A DNA stretch of 64,000 nucleotides from NCBI GenBank assembly GCA_011503125.2, contig WWBZ02000011.1, positions 496,001 through 560,000 of the forward strand. Reading direction: 5' to 3'. The DNA comes from Botryosphaeria dothidea. Lineage: Eukaryota > Ascomycota > Dothideomycetes > Botryosphaeriales > Botryosphaeriaceae. The notes below the pieces were generated by a model. The model worked only from the letters and a program-made list of their open reading frames with translations, did no database searches and was not told where the DNA came from. Below are positions 1-12,167 of this stretch, piece by piece (within the stretch, counting starts at the first letter, position 1; each line of letters begins with the position of its first letter). Made by a program: the position numbers and the translations under genes.

Positions 1-7
1 ATCAAAC

Positions 8-328
8 CTACATAACGCCCTGATCTCCCATTTCCGAGACCTGCACATGGAATAGATAGTCGTAGTCCCGATAAAAAGGAAGGAAGATTACCGTCCACCA
101 CGTGGTGGCTCCGAGGCAAGACATTAGCTGCCCGAGACCTTGGAAAATAATATCCCCACTGGCCTCCATATTACATTTCAGAAACCTCTCTTGCGAACTG
201 GAGTCATTTGCAGGATCAAAGGCAAAAATGTGATGTGTATTGCGAAGTGTCCGTAAGGATATGCCTGTGATATCAACGCCGCACTGCCATTCCTGAGCAA
301 TCTTGACGACTGCACCCAAGATCCGCAC
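8..328 (-). other. possible terminal exon of unidentified gene
   Basis: An open frame of about 106 codons runs to a TAG at 8-10. No ATG opens it; the first in-frame ATG lies about halfway (the codon before Glu-Ala-Ser-Gly). Composition is protein-like, with several Trp and Phe residues and a short hydrophobic stretch, but I recognise no family. It could be the last exon of a gene whose earlier exons lie further right, or chance. Confidence 0.2.
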
Positions 329-1457
329 GACTGACGAAACAAAGTCCTTGTCATTGCGACATATTTGTTAGCTTTGGATCCTGGTCCACCTCGCTTGAAC
401 CGCAGTGCCCATCTGTTTCAAGAAGACGCCTGCGCAGCGCATTGCAGAAAGCATTGCACCCCCGCCCGTCCAATCAGGCGCATGCGAGGCAATTCTTCTT
501 GCAGCACCGTGTACCCGGAAACTGCATGGGCAGCAATCTTCCCCCATATCATCATATCAAGCCGACGATGATTTTTCCCACACCCTTGGCCGTCTGCATC
601 CCCGAGCACGTCCTGCACGCCAACATCACTACTCCAACGCCATCATGCCACGATACACAGCAGCACTGCTAACCACATGACACCATATTTCCAGAGTAAG
701 CGGCAGTGACCGTATGCAGGTACCAGGGCAACCTGATAGCACGCAGAGCCAAGACTTGGAGGCGGGGCTCACGTCGCACAACACTGCGCAATGCCGTCTG
801 TAAGGCAAATGTGATCGTAGCACAAAAAAGCACGATAAGGTACGTGACAAAATCAGTCTTCCCTGTGAACAATCAAAAAGGAAAATATGTATGTGAAAGC
901 TGGGTGGGATGGAAGGCTTCCAATGGCATCGCAGTATGCACATGCGGCAATCGCAGTCTTCCTTTTTACTGTTCAACACGCACATGTATGTGCAATCAAA
1001 ATTCACATCACACATGATAAACAATTGATTAAATCGTTCGCATGCACCACGCCGCTGCTTCTTTCTGAACGACACTGCTGCGTTGGCACAACAATATAGC
1101 CCGCCCCCCTGTTCAGCACCTCTTTGCTTTTTCCAGCCCGTCCGGTCCCTTGTCTGAAAGGGGTGTTTTTCCCGCGGACACTGCACTCATGGGTTCCGTA
1201 TCTGCGCCAATGAACGCCTCGATCGCTGCTACTATCGGCAGACGATTGTTTCGAATGCTTCAGCTCCGTGGAGAAACAAAAGAATCTGCCAGCAAGCCTC
1301 CAATGATACAATACCAGATCCCTGTTCACTCTTTTTCCCAGCCACCCATTGCGGCAATGGGTGCAGGAACCTTCCAACGCCAACGAAGTCAGGCCTTCTA
1401 TATGCTTCTTTCTACCGTTCTGGTAAGAAATCGCTTCGATTACTATTCCATCCAGGC
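329..1457. other. intergenic, no gene recognised
   Basis: Frames here are short, overlap on both strands and lack recognisable motifs. The right end lies immediately 3' of SNU114 and should hold its 3' UTR. I see no tRNA or repeat. Confidence 0.5.
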
Positions 1458-4400
1458 TCAGCCGTCAAGGATACCGCTCTCCTTCAAGTTGCGGAAGAGC
1501 TCCGGCTCGAGGAACTTGGAGATGGTGACGTCCTCGGACAAACCTTTGCGGCGACGCGTCTTGAGCACGAAGTCGCGCGCCGTGGCCTGCGCGGAGGCCG
1601 GCTCGAGCGGGCGAAGCTTGATGTCCTTGTCGAGCGGGTCGCCGGGCACGATAGACCACCTGTCGAAGACGAGGGAGACGGTTGCTTGGCCTTGGGTGTG
1701 GATCTGCGGGTGCAAACGTTAGCTTCGTGTTCTGTTTGGTGTTGATGTGAGAAGAAACTTACCCTGAGATCCGTCTCGAAACCGAACGAGTCGATGACGG
1801 GAATCAAGCCCTTGACCGAATAGAGGGGCGTACCCGCAATGGGGCCATCCTGGAGGACGTGGCCTCTTCTCCGTGCAAGAACGGTGTACAGGCTGCTGAC
1901 GGCATCGGCCGGACCGATCATGGAGCAAGAGTAGACAGGCTCCATCAATCTCGGGCTGGCCATGAGGAAACTAGAATAACAGGCCCGCCTTGCTGTGGGA
2001 ATGATCTGACCACCTCCACGGAAGATAGGCTGGGAGTCCAAGCTGACGTCCGTGAGACGAAACTTGGTGTTGCGGATGGGCTCCTCGCAAAGTGGACCTT
2101 CACGTGTTGCCCAGCTGAAACCTTGGCGGATGGTGTCGCGCACGCTCCTCAGAAGCTTCTGATCAACTTCCGACGGGAGAGTGTCGTTTTGGAGAATGTT
2201 CGGGCCTTGGTCATCCGGTCCAAATGCCCAGATATTGCGGGAAGCGAGCAAATCATAGCCGTAGTTTTCTTCGAAGAATTTACCAACCACACGCACTGGG
2301 TCCTTGATGTTGACCTTGCCTGCCTCGATGTCTTCTGCGATACCAGGATCAAGAGGCTCGGCGACCATAGTGAGCTTATTCTTCTTGTTGGGTGTGAGAG
2401 CGTAGCACTTGATGGCGGAAGTCTCGACCACGGTCTCACAGAAACGAGTTACCGGATCTGACACCTTGATCTCCATTTCCGCGTACAAGCGCCGAAGGTC
2501 GTGGAGAACGCAATCCATGTAGAGTTCTCCAGTACCGAGGATGACGTGTTCTCCGGATTCCTCGACCTTTGTTGTGATGAGGGGATAACTCTTGTTGATC
2601 TTTCGCAGACCCTCGAGCATCTTCGGCAACTCTGAGGGGTTGATCGGCTCGACCGCCACTTTTAAAACAGACTCGAAGAAGTGTTTGACGGGCCTGAAAA
2701 TGTACGCATCTTCATCTTTCGGAAGCTTGGGCGGAACAATGGTGGCTGTCTTTACGATGGAGTTGTCCACACCACCAAGAAGCACCCAATTTCCGGCGGG
2801 AACTCCGCTGACCGGCACGTTGTATCTCGATTCGGCAATCCAGACATCGCCGATGGTTGCCGTCACCATGTCTTCCTCGTCCTCAATGGTGTAGCCTTCT
2901 CCAAGAACCCGAATCTGATCACCAGGTTTTGCAATACCGCTGAGAACTCGTCCAAAGGAGTGGAACCGTCTTGCATCGGTGGTATTGAAAAGCTTGGTGA
3001 CATGAACGATGAGCGGGCCATCCTGGTCACACTTTTTCATAGACTCTGCAGTCTGGGTGTCAGTGGGACCGCTGTAGTATCTTTCCAGATATCTTTGTGC
3101 TCCCTCGATGGGCGAAGGCACATGCTGAACAATCATATCGACAAATCCGCTAGCGGGTCCAAAGAACTGTTCGCAAGCAAGCTTCAATAGCTGCTTAGCA
3201 TCAGTCTTGTACTGAGAAGGTTTCAGTTGGATTCCCAGAGACCCCAATGTTTCCTTAAGGTCTTCAGGACTCTCGCTGAGTGTGTGGGAGTAAAGCTTGT
3301 AAATAGGCTCGAGAACCCAGTGAACGAAGGAGCGCTTGGCACTTTCTTCAACAGCTTTCCTGGTAAATTTCCGGCTCCTAGGATTAAAGAAAATGTCGCC
3401 CCACAACCGCTTGCTGAAGTCCTCGGCATTGATTCCGGAGCCAGGATAGCTATCCGCATACATCTTGGTAAAGGAACCTAGTGTGAAGCACCAACCCATT
3501 GTGCTGCAGGCGAAGGCTACGTTGCCCTTCTCAGGGCTCAGACGGTATTTTGCGCCTTGTCCAGGGATGGTATTCTCAATGACGGTGTTGACTTCTTCAA
3601 CCACGTGCTTGAGCTTGAAGTAAGCATCTGCCGGAGGCAGCTTCAGTTCCAGAATGAGGCGGTCCATTTTGTTGACAACCAGTGTGATGGCCATTCCTTC
3701 CAGGACAGCATGCTTGATTATTTGCTCGGTGTTCACCTGAACACCCTCAACGACGTCCACAACCAGAACGACACCATCGGCTAGCCTGAGCGATGCGGCA
3801 ACTTCGTCCACGAAATTGACGTGACCCGGAGTATCCAGAATGTTGACCAGATGTGACTTGCCCTTGGAGCCCTGCAAGACCAGACTCATGGGACCAGCTT
3901 TTATCGAAACACCGCGTTCCCGCTCCAGGGTATGTGTGTCTGTGTAGCGCAGCTGCTCATCACGAGTGCGGCCTACTCTCTTGTCCAGCTTATCCTGAAT
4001 GTCATGTGTCTCCATCACCAGCATATCCATGAAGGCAGTCTTGCCATGGTGCAAGTGTCCGGCCAGAGCAACATTCCGTACTTGATCCGGGTAATTCATC
4101 AAATCGGTCATAAAATCGCGGGCGAAGCGCACGGGCGGTAGATCGGCCTCCTCAACATTGAACTTCTTCTGGACCACGGGCTCGATGATGGGCTGGGTCA
4201 GAGGCTGGGCGTCCTCTTCCTGAACTAACGTTTCGACATCGGGACCGTAGACTTGTTGCGCAGTAGGGTAGTACTGCTTGTCTTCGTGGAGAATGACGGC
4301 GTTTGAGGGACCCTCGTCGTCGACCTCCATGAGCTGCTGGTCATTGGCAGGCTCGTCATCTTCGGGTTCATCATCGTAGACGTAGGCATCCGCCGCCGCC

Positions 4401-4529
4401 GCGCCATTGTCGGATTCCTCTTCGGACTCGGCCTCTCCGATGAAGTTGCCAAACCTGCGTCATCGTCAGCACCAGAGGGAAATTTTTGTAGGAAAAGATG
4501 GTCGCGTACTCGTCGTATAGGTCATCCAT
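1458..4529 (-). CDS. SNU114: U5 snRNP GTPase Snu114 (EFTUD2 orthologue)
   Basis: Elongation-factor-2-like GTPase of the U5 snRNP and U4/U6.U5 tri-snRNP. In this family it controls spliceosome activation and disassembly through the helicase Brr2. Three exons, 4529-4510, 4454-1763 and 1703-1458, give 985 aa. The short first exon encodes MDDLYDE, the conserved family N-terminus, followed by an acidic region. G1 GHLHHGKT is at about 139-146, G3 DTPGH at 214-218 and G4 NKMD at 268-271. EF2-like domains follow, with the family signature VEESGEHVILGTGELY. The C-terminus has the TRRRKGLSED signature. Introns of 55 nt (4509-4455) and 59 nt (1762-1704) have GT-AG ends; the second joins FETDLR to IHTQGQA exactly as in homologues. 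It is divergent from ERG10. The identification is very secure. Confidence 0.97.
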
Positions 4530-6267
<1,738 letters not shown>

Positions 6268-7091
6268 TAAACGATTAACTTAACATTTATCATTGGACCC
6301 AACCCTGGGCGCCTTTTTCTTTATTTCCTTGTTTAATTCCCCTTTTCGAAAAAGCACGATGTCATGGATGAAATACCAGCTTTTGGTGGATGGTTTGGGT
6401 GGATGCTCTAGATAAGTACACCCGCCTCCCCTAACGGGGGAAAAGCACATAGTTCTGTAGCACGATCAACGACGCAACGTATTGTAAGGCGTATGAACTT
6501 ACTGCTAAACAGTCTTTTTGGACGAATGCTTTGCTCAATTTGCTATGACCATCTTCGTGCCCATCTGAGTCGCTGATTAATGCAGGCCGCCAGCGCAATT
6601 TTCTTTCGGCCCCCATTTTGCCGTTCTCCGAACCTTACCTCCCGGGATTGTCTGTTCCCTCCGGCCTTCAGGCAACAGCATTGTGTTCTAGGCTTCGTGT
6701 GGCTGGGGATCAGTAATCCGCCGAAAGGCAGCAGTACTTGAGATAACGAAAGCGCCCGAATCAAAAATGTCCGAAGGTCCGAGCTCTCTGTTCCATTTCC
6801 TAATCTGATGGTTTGTCGCGATGTTTAGTTACTGATTACTATTCACCGCCAGGTCAGCTAAGACATCGCGCCGATGCTCGGGTTGTTTGAAGGCAGCAGC
6901 TGAACTGGGGAGAGAATGGAGCGGGCGAGTATGTGTAAATCGTGGAAGTAGAGTCAAAGTTCAACTGTTTAATTATCTGAAAACATGTATACTCCACGAA
7001 CAGACATTAAAATAGAAACATAGTAGCACTCCTGACCACCTCAATGAAACGAATACACGCCGGGATTCTATCTTCGGTCGCCTCTGCCGTG
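6268..7091. other. intergenic: ERG10 3' region, no gene seen
   Basis: Holds the ERG10 3' UTR and the 3' flank of the ankyrin remnant. Frames on both strands are short and not family-like. No RNA gene or repeat recognised. Confidence 0.5.
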
Positions 7092-8174
7092 TTAATTCCA
7101 ATGTATTTTTTTGAAAGTCGGAATTCTAGCTCCGAAGAGGGCCAGAGTCCGTTTGTGAGTGTTCATTGCCTCTAAAACCCGGCGTGCAGCGCGCTTGTTA
7201 TTCAGAGAGCAAGTCTTGGAGATTTGGATGGCGTTTCGGATGTCTGCCCCCTTATTAACTAGGAGTCTAACCGTGTCCTTATGTTTTCCGTAAGCCGCCC
7301 AGAACAGAGGTGTGAACCCATCGGCATCCTCATGGTCGATGTGGGCTCCGCCATTCACGAACATTCTGACAACTTCTGTATGCCCTTTGATCGCAGACTC
7401 CGAGAGAGCTGTAGTTCCGGATTGTGTTTGTACCTCAAGAAAGACTCCATGGCCTATAAGCGCCTTTACGATCAATTTCCGGTCCATGGAAGCGGCAAGT
7501 ATGAGTGGGGAGACGTCTTCGGTTCTTTTTGCCTCTATTTTGCAATTATTGCGGATGAGGGTCCTTGCAGCAGTGGAAAGATCTTGGGATATTGCTTGGG
7601 ACGATGTTGCAATTTGCGATGACAGAGAGACCCTATGCGCGATCAACTCTTTCATAGTCCTTGTTTGGCCTTGTTTAGTAAGTAGTATGAGTGGGTCGAC
7701 ATCCACATCGCTTGTTGCCTCTATTTCGCAGTCGTTCTGAATCAGAAGCTTTGCGGCCTCCATTTGCTTTTCCAACAACGCAAAGGAAAGTGCTGACGCC
7801 TCTTGGGAATTCTTCAAATTTACGTCGGCCCCGGCTTCCAAAAGACATTGAATAACGTCACATTCGCCATTGGCTGAAGCAACCATGAGTTGTGTCTTGT
7901 TGTCGACAATCCGGTTGATATCGACATTCCCTTCCTCTTTCAGGCATTCCAAAATTTCAGTCCGATTATTGCAGGCCGCCGAGCCGACTGCATCATAGCC
8001 GTCCTTGTTTATGACTGTTGTCGAGGCACCTCTCTTCAGCAACAAGATGATTGGAAAACCACGTCTCTCCATAAGGCGTGTTTTTCCAATTTTGTGGTGT
8101 TTTGCGGCTCGTATGACTAAGTGCAGATTTTGGGTAATGTTGAACGGAAGCCTCAAGTAGGTCTCCCGCGCCAA
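7092..8174 (-). pseudogene. 5'-truncated ankyrin-repeat coding remnant
   Basis: Open frame of about 360 codons made of decayed ankyrin repeats, for example ADVNLKNSQEASALSFAL and DGFTPLFWAAYGKHKDTV. Ankyrin arrays mediate protein binding; in fungi they often form the C-terminal part of recognition-type proteins. No ATG begins the frame: it opens with TTG and the first in-frame ATG lies about 35 codons in. Residues before that ATG look like a decayed repeat, so the 5' part seems lost. The C-terminal tail after the last repeat resembles the tails of the ankyrin gene just upstream and of the kinase-ankyrin gene at 31.4 kb, which suggests related copies. It could be a shorter expressed gene. Confidence 0.6.
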
Positions 8175-8275
8175 ACACGAAACGCTACTAGTTTGGATCA
8201 GATCACAAGTCTCTTCGCAGAGAAAAAGTGAATGTCATGTAAATTTGGCCAGAGTATCGTTGCTAATAAGTGACA

Positions 8276-8660
8276 TCAACGTGTCAAGGCCAGGTGTAAG
8301 CGCGGTACCTCGCGAAACCGCTTCCTAATGTCAGTGCGATTTGTGTTTCTAGAATAAACACGCAATTGCTGCAGCACACCCAAAAGCTCGTCCTTCCAAC
8401 CGATACTACACTCCTTCGCAATTTTCCATGCTTCATTAACGTCAGCTCCTGCATCAATCAATACTTTGGCGGTGCCCACAAATCCTCGGTACGTTGCCAT
8501 AAATAGCGGCGACCACCCTTTTTAGTTCTTCACTTCGACATCTGCACCACCTTCGATGAGAACTAAAGCCGGTTTAGTCTTTCCCCAGTCTGCTGCTTTT
8601 AAAAGTGCCGTGTTTCCATGCTCATCTCGCGCCTCAAGATCGACACCACGCGATACCAAC
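8276..8660 (-). pseudogene. 3' part of transposon-interrupted ankyrin gene
   Basis: Encodes the last ankyrin repeats and tail of the gene whose 5' part is at 27013-27444. The frame reads SRGVDLEARDEHGNTALL, then GGADVEVKN, an in-frame TAA at 8524-8522, then KGWSPLFMATYRG and a tail ending in TGA at 8276. The TAA lies between two halves of one ankyrin repeat, so it is a nonsense mutation and not a natural end; it fits a C-to-T change and lies only 136 bp from the RIP-altered insertion. The right edge holds the 8-bp target copy ATACCAAC (8653-8660). Confidence 0.8.
8653..8660. repeat. 8-bp target-site duplication, left copy (hAT-like)
   Basis: ATACCAAC here and again at 27005-27012, directly flanking the terminal inverted repeats of the hAT-like element. 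Eight base pairs is the hallmark duplication length of hAT transposases. Confidence 0.9.
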
Positions 8661-8908
8661 CAGGGTGGCGAACGTCTCGTCAGACGACTCGTCAACGAGC
8701 CGTTGACGAGTCGTTCGCCGTCCGTCACCGTCATAAGTAACCCGCCGTCCGTCATCGTCAGTAAGAGGCATGACGAATCGTTGACGACAGATGATGATAT
8801 GCCACTTATTCTAGGTATAATTAAAGCTTTTTTTTTGTATAAAAAAAGTAGAGTTATTATTCTACTCTTAGAGAATGGTAAAAGACTAAATAAAGACTAA
8901 GTTAGATA

Positions 8909-8923
8909 AATTCTCTATTATAG
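8909..8923. repeat. 15-bp target-site duplication of outer LINE, left copy
   Basis: AATTCTCTATTATAG at 8909-8923 recurs exactly at 26806-26820. The two copies flank the outer LINE block within the hAT-like element. A long, variable duplication fits target-primed reverse transcription. Confidence 0.85.
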
Positions 8924-10082
8924 ATAGATAGATAAATTCATTTCTTCCCGATATAGCTCCCTTACGGGTCTATGCGGGGCTGGCTATCTATAGTTATTTT
9001 ATACGAGGGGGAAAACCTTTTCGCCTAGCAAAACCCCTCCTCTCTCTCTAGGCCTGATATTCTATACTAGTTCTGTTTTTCCTTCTTACCAGTAGCGGCT
9101 GCTGTGGCAGCCCTACATTCACCTACTAGACCTATCCCTTTAGTCCTTATCCTCGTAGTTGTCCAGGTCCTAGTAGTCCTGGTGGTCCTGGTGGTCCTGG
9201 TGGTCCTGATGGTCCTCCTGGTTCCTCTTCCTGGATTAGTTCCCTTGCCAGGCTGAATTGCTTGAGCAGCCCTAGGCGTAAGAACCAGTCTGTTGCTGCT
9301 TTGACCCCCTTCTTCGTTAAGAGGAGGGAATAGTAGTCCGTAGTCCCTGCCCTTTAGAGTATCTGTGCCCTGCCCTATTGGAAGTGGGGGCAGAAGAGAA
9401 GGATGTGTTTTGGGGTTTATCTATGCCAGCCGTATGGACAGGCAGGGCTAGGGTGCCCTAGCACCTTACGCCTGGAGAGGAAGTCCTCTAGTCTAATATA
9501 CTCTATACGCAGTAGGGTAGCGAGTGTGCTCTATGGCTTGGATAGTTCACTATGGATTTATCTGACTTTCGGGTTCCACTATATACTTTAGGCTACTAGC
9601 TTATCTTACCTTCCTTCGCTAGTAAACTTTATCCATCTCTTCTTCTACTTATTTCTATATACTATACGTAGTCTCGTTCGCTCCGAGAGACTCTAGTAGA
9701 TAGAGGGGTGGTAGTTAAGGAGGGCTGTTGCCCTTTCTCTAAGCAGAGTTCTTCTAGCTAGGCCGGCTATACCTCTAGCGCCTAGTATAGCCCGGGCTAT
9801 CTCTTTAATACTCTGGTAAGTGTCCTCTACTACTATTGCTACTAGGCTATCCCTAGATCTAATAGTCTAGGCTAGCGCCAGTTCGTCTAGATAGAGTAAA
9901 AGTAGGGAAATCCCCGTCTCGTGCTCTAAAGTTTATGTACTAGTTAACTTATATGCCCCTGAGATGGTGCGTAGGTACTAGTTTTGGATTTTCTATAGTG
10001 GCTGGGTGGCTGTCTTTCTCTACCCTGGGGTTCCCTCTAGGATATACTATACTCTATAGCCGTAGGTTATGACTGGTCTTAC
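8924..10082 (-). mobile_element. extra 3'-terminal LINE copy (about 1.16 kb)
   Basis: Matches the 3' end of the LINE copies at 10083-11241 and, inverted, about 23.8-24.97 kb. It runs from the tail (GATAGATAGATAAATT) to a sharp stop at ...GGTCTTAC and abuts the tail of the next LINE copy with nothing between. It is less RIP-mutated than the inner copies: for example CCTGGTGGTCCTGG here against CCTAGTGGTCCTAG inside. Near 9180-9225 a 9-bp tandem GGTCCTGGT array has more units than the inner copies. See the template-jump finding. Confidence 0.8.
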
Positions 10083-11917
10083 TATAGATAGATAGATAAA
10101 TTTATTTCTTCCCGATATAGCTCCCTTACGGGTCTATGCGGGGCTGGCTATCTATAGTTATTTTACACGAGGGGGAAAACCTTTTCGCCTGGCAAAAACC
10201 CCTCCTCTCTCTCTGGGCATGCTATCCTATACTAGTTCTTATTTTTCCTTCTTACTAGTAGCGGCTGCTATAGCAGCCCTATATTCACCTGCTAGACCTA
10301 TCTCTTTAGTCCTTATCCTCGTAGTTGTCCGGGTCCTAGTAGTCCTAGTGGTCCTAGTTGTCCTCCTAGTTCCTCTTCCTAGTTATCTTCCTATATTAGT
10401 TCCCTTACTAGGCTAAATTGCTTAAGCAGCCCTAGGCGTAAGAACTAGTCTATTACTGCTTTAATCCCCTTCTTTATTAAGAGGAGGGAGTAGTAGTCCG
10501 TAGTCCCTGCCCTTTAGAGCATCTATGCCCTACTCTATTAGAAGTAGGGGCAGAAGAGGAGGATATACTTTAGGGTTTGTCTATGCTAGCCGCATGGACA
10601 GGTAGAACTAGGGTGCCTTAGTACCTTGCGCCTTAAGAGGAAGTCCTCTAGTCTAATATACTCTATACGTAGTAGGGTGGCGAGTATGCTCTATAGCTTA
10701 GATAGTTCGCTATAGATTTATCTAATTTTTAGGTTCCACTATATGCTTTGGGCTACTAGCTTATCTTATCTTCCCTAGCTAGTAGACTTTATCCATCTCT
10801 CCTTCTACTTATTCCTATATGCTATACGTAGCTTCGTTCGCTCCGGGAGACTCTAGTAGGTAGAGAGGTAGTAGTTAAGGAGTAAGTTTGCCTTTTTTCT
10901 AAGTAGGGTTCTTCTAGTAGGGCTAGCGGCGCCTCTAGTACTTAGAGTAGCCCGAGCTATCTATTTAATACTCTAGTAAGTTTCCTCTACTACTACCGCG
11001 ACTAGGCTATTCCTAGCTCTAATAGCCTAGGCTAGTACTAGTTCGTCTAGGTGTAGTAAGAGTAGGGGAATCCCTATCTTATACTCTAAGGTTTATATAC
11101 TAGTTAACTTATACGCCCCTAAGATAGTGCGTAGGCACTGGTTTTAGATCTTCTTTAGTGGCTAGATAGCTATTTTCCTCTACCCTAGGATTCTCTCTAG
11201 GGTATACTATACCCTATAGCCGTAGATAAGGACTAGCCTTACCACGGCCGTATAGATATAGCGGGCTTTAGTAAATAAGGCTCCCTAGGTAGACGCTACG
11301 AGTCTAGAGAGAGATATATACTATTTAATTGCCTTAGCTTCTATTTCCCTAATATAGGGTCCCTATCTAAGCTTATTGTCTACGTAGACTCCTAGAATCT
11401 TAATTATCGGCTCTAGGCATCTAGTAAATCTAGGGATATAGATCCCTACTACTATATTAAATCTCCTTAGTTTTCTTATAAAATAAGTAAGGTAATACTT
11501 ATCGGGCGAGAAAGCTAACCCGTAGGTAGCTACCTAGTACTCGTAAATTTAATATACTCCCTCTAGTATCCTATAGTTCTATTCTATAGATCTACTAAAG
11601 GTTAGAATATTAGTATTATCGACGAATCTAAGGAGGAAGGTATTACCCCTACGTAGCTATATAAGTAGGTTAGAAGTAAAGAATAGGTAGAGTATCGGCG
11701 ATAGTAAGGATCCCTAGGGAATCCCGGTTAAGGTCTAGATTAGTAGACTAGTAAAGTCTCCGAAGGATAGCTAAGTAGTACGGTCCTATAGAAAGGATCG
11801 GGTAAATCTTTCTATCTATTCTAGGAGTTTTACTATTCTTATATTATAAAGAAGCCTTCTATAAGATACGTAGTTATATACTTCCGAGATATCTAGGCTA
11901 AGGACTAAAGCTACTAG

Positions 11918-12167
11918 TATAATGGCTTGCATCCGGTGCACTCGCGGAAATATAGTGGCATTACTATCTACGAGAAGACTAAGCTAAAGAGAAAAGAAAG
12001 AAAGGTTTAAGCAAGATAGCGCTGCTTATATATCTCTCTAGAGTCCCTTTTACTAGTAGCGAGTTACAGGGTTTTCTTGTTAAGCTTCGTTGAGCTTCAG
12101 GGTCCTCTCAACCCAAGGTCTCGCCGTAGGATCTATCCAAGGCACCCTTAGGGTTCAAACCGTAATA
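11918..12167 (-). repeat. 3' LTR of Ty3/gypsy element
   Basis: 250 bp, nearly identical to 17474-17723. The right end reads ...CCGTAATA and the left end TATAATGG; the other LTR begins TGTAATGG, so one G-to-A change has altered the TG terminus. Confidence 0.9.

Noticed and set aside
1921..1980. Possible frameshift in SNU114 (YSCSMIGPAD instead of the animal sequence)
   Set aside because: Ascomycete homologues carry a similar PVYSC-M-GPADAV segment and the frame continues correctly, so it is lineage variation.
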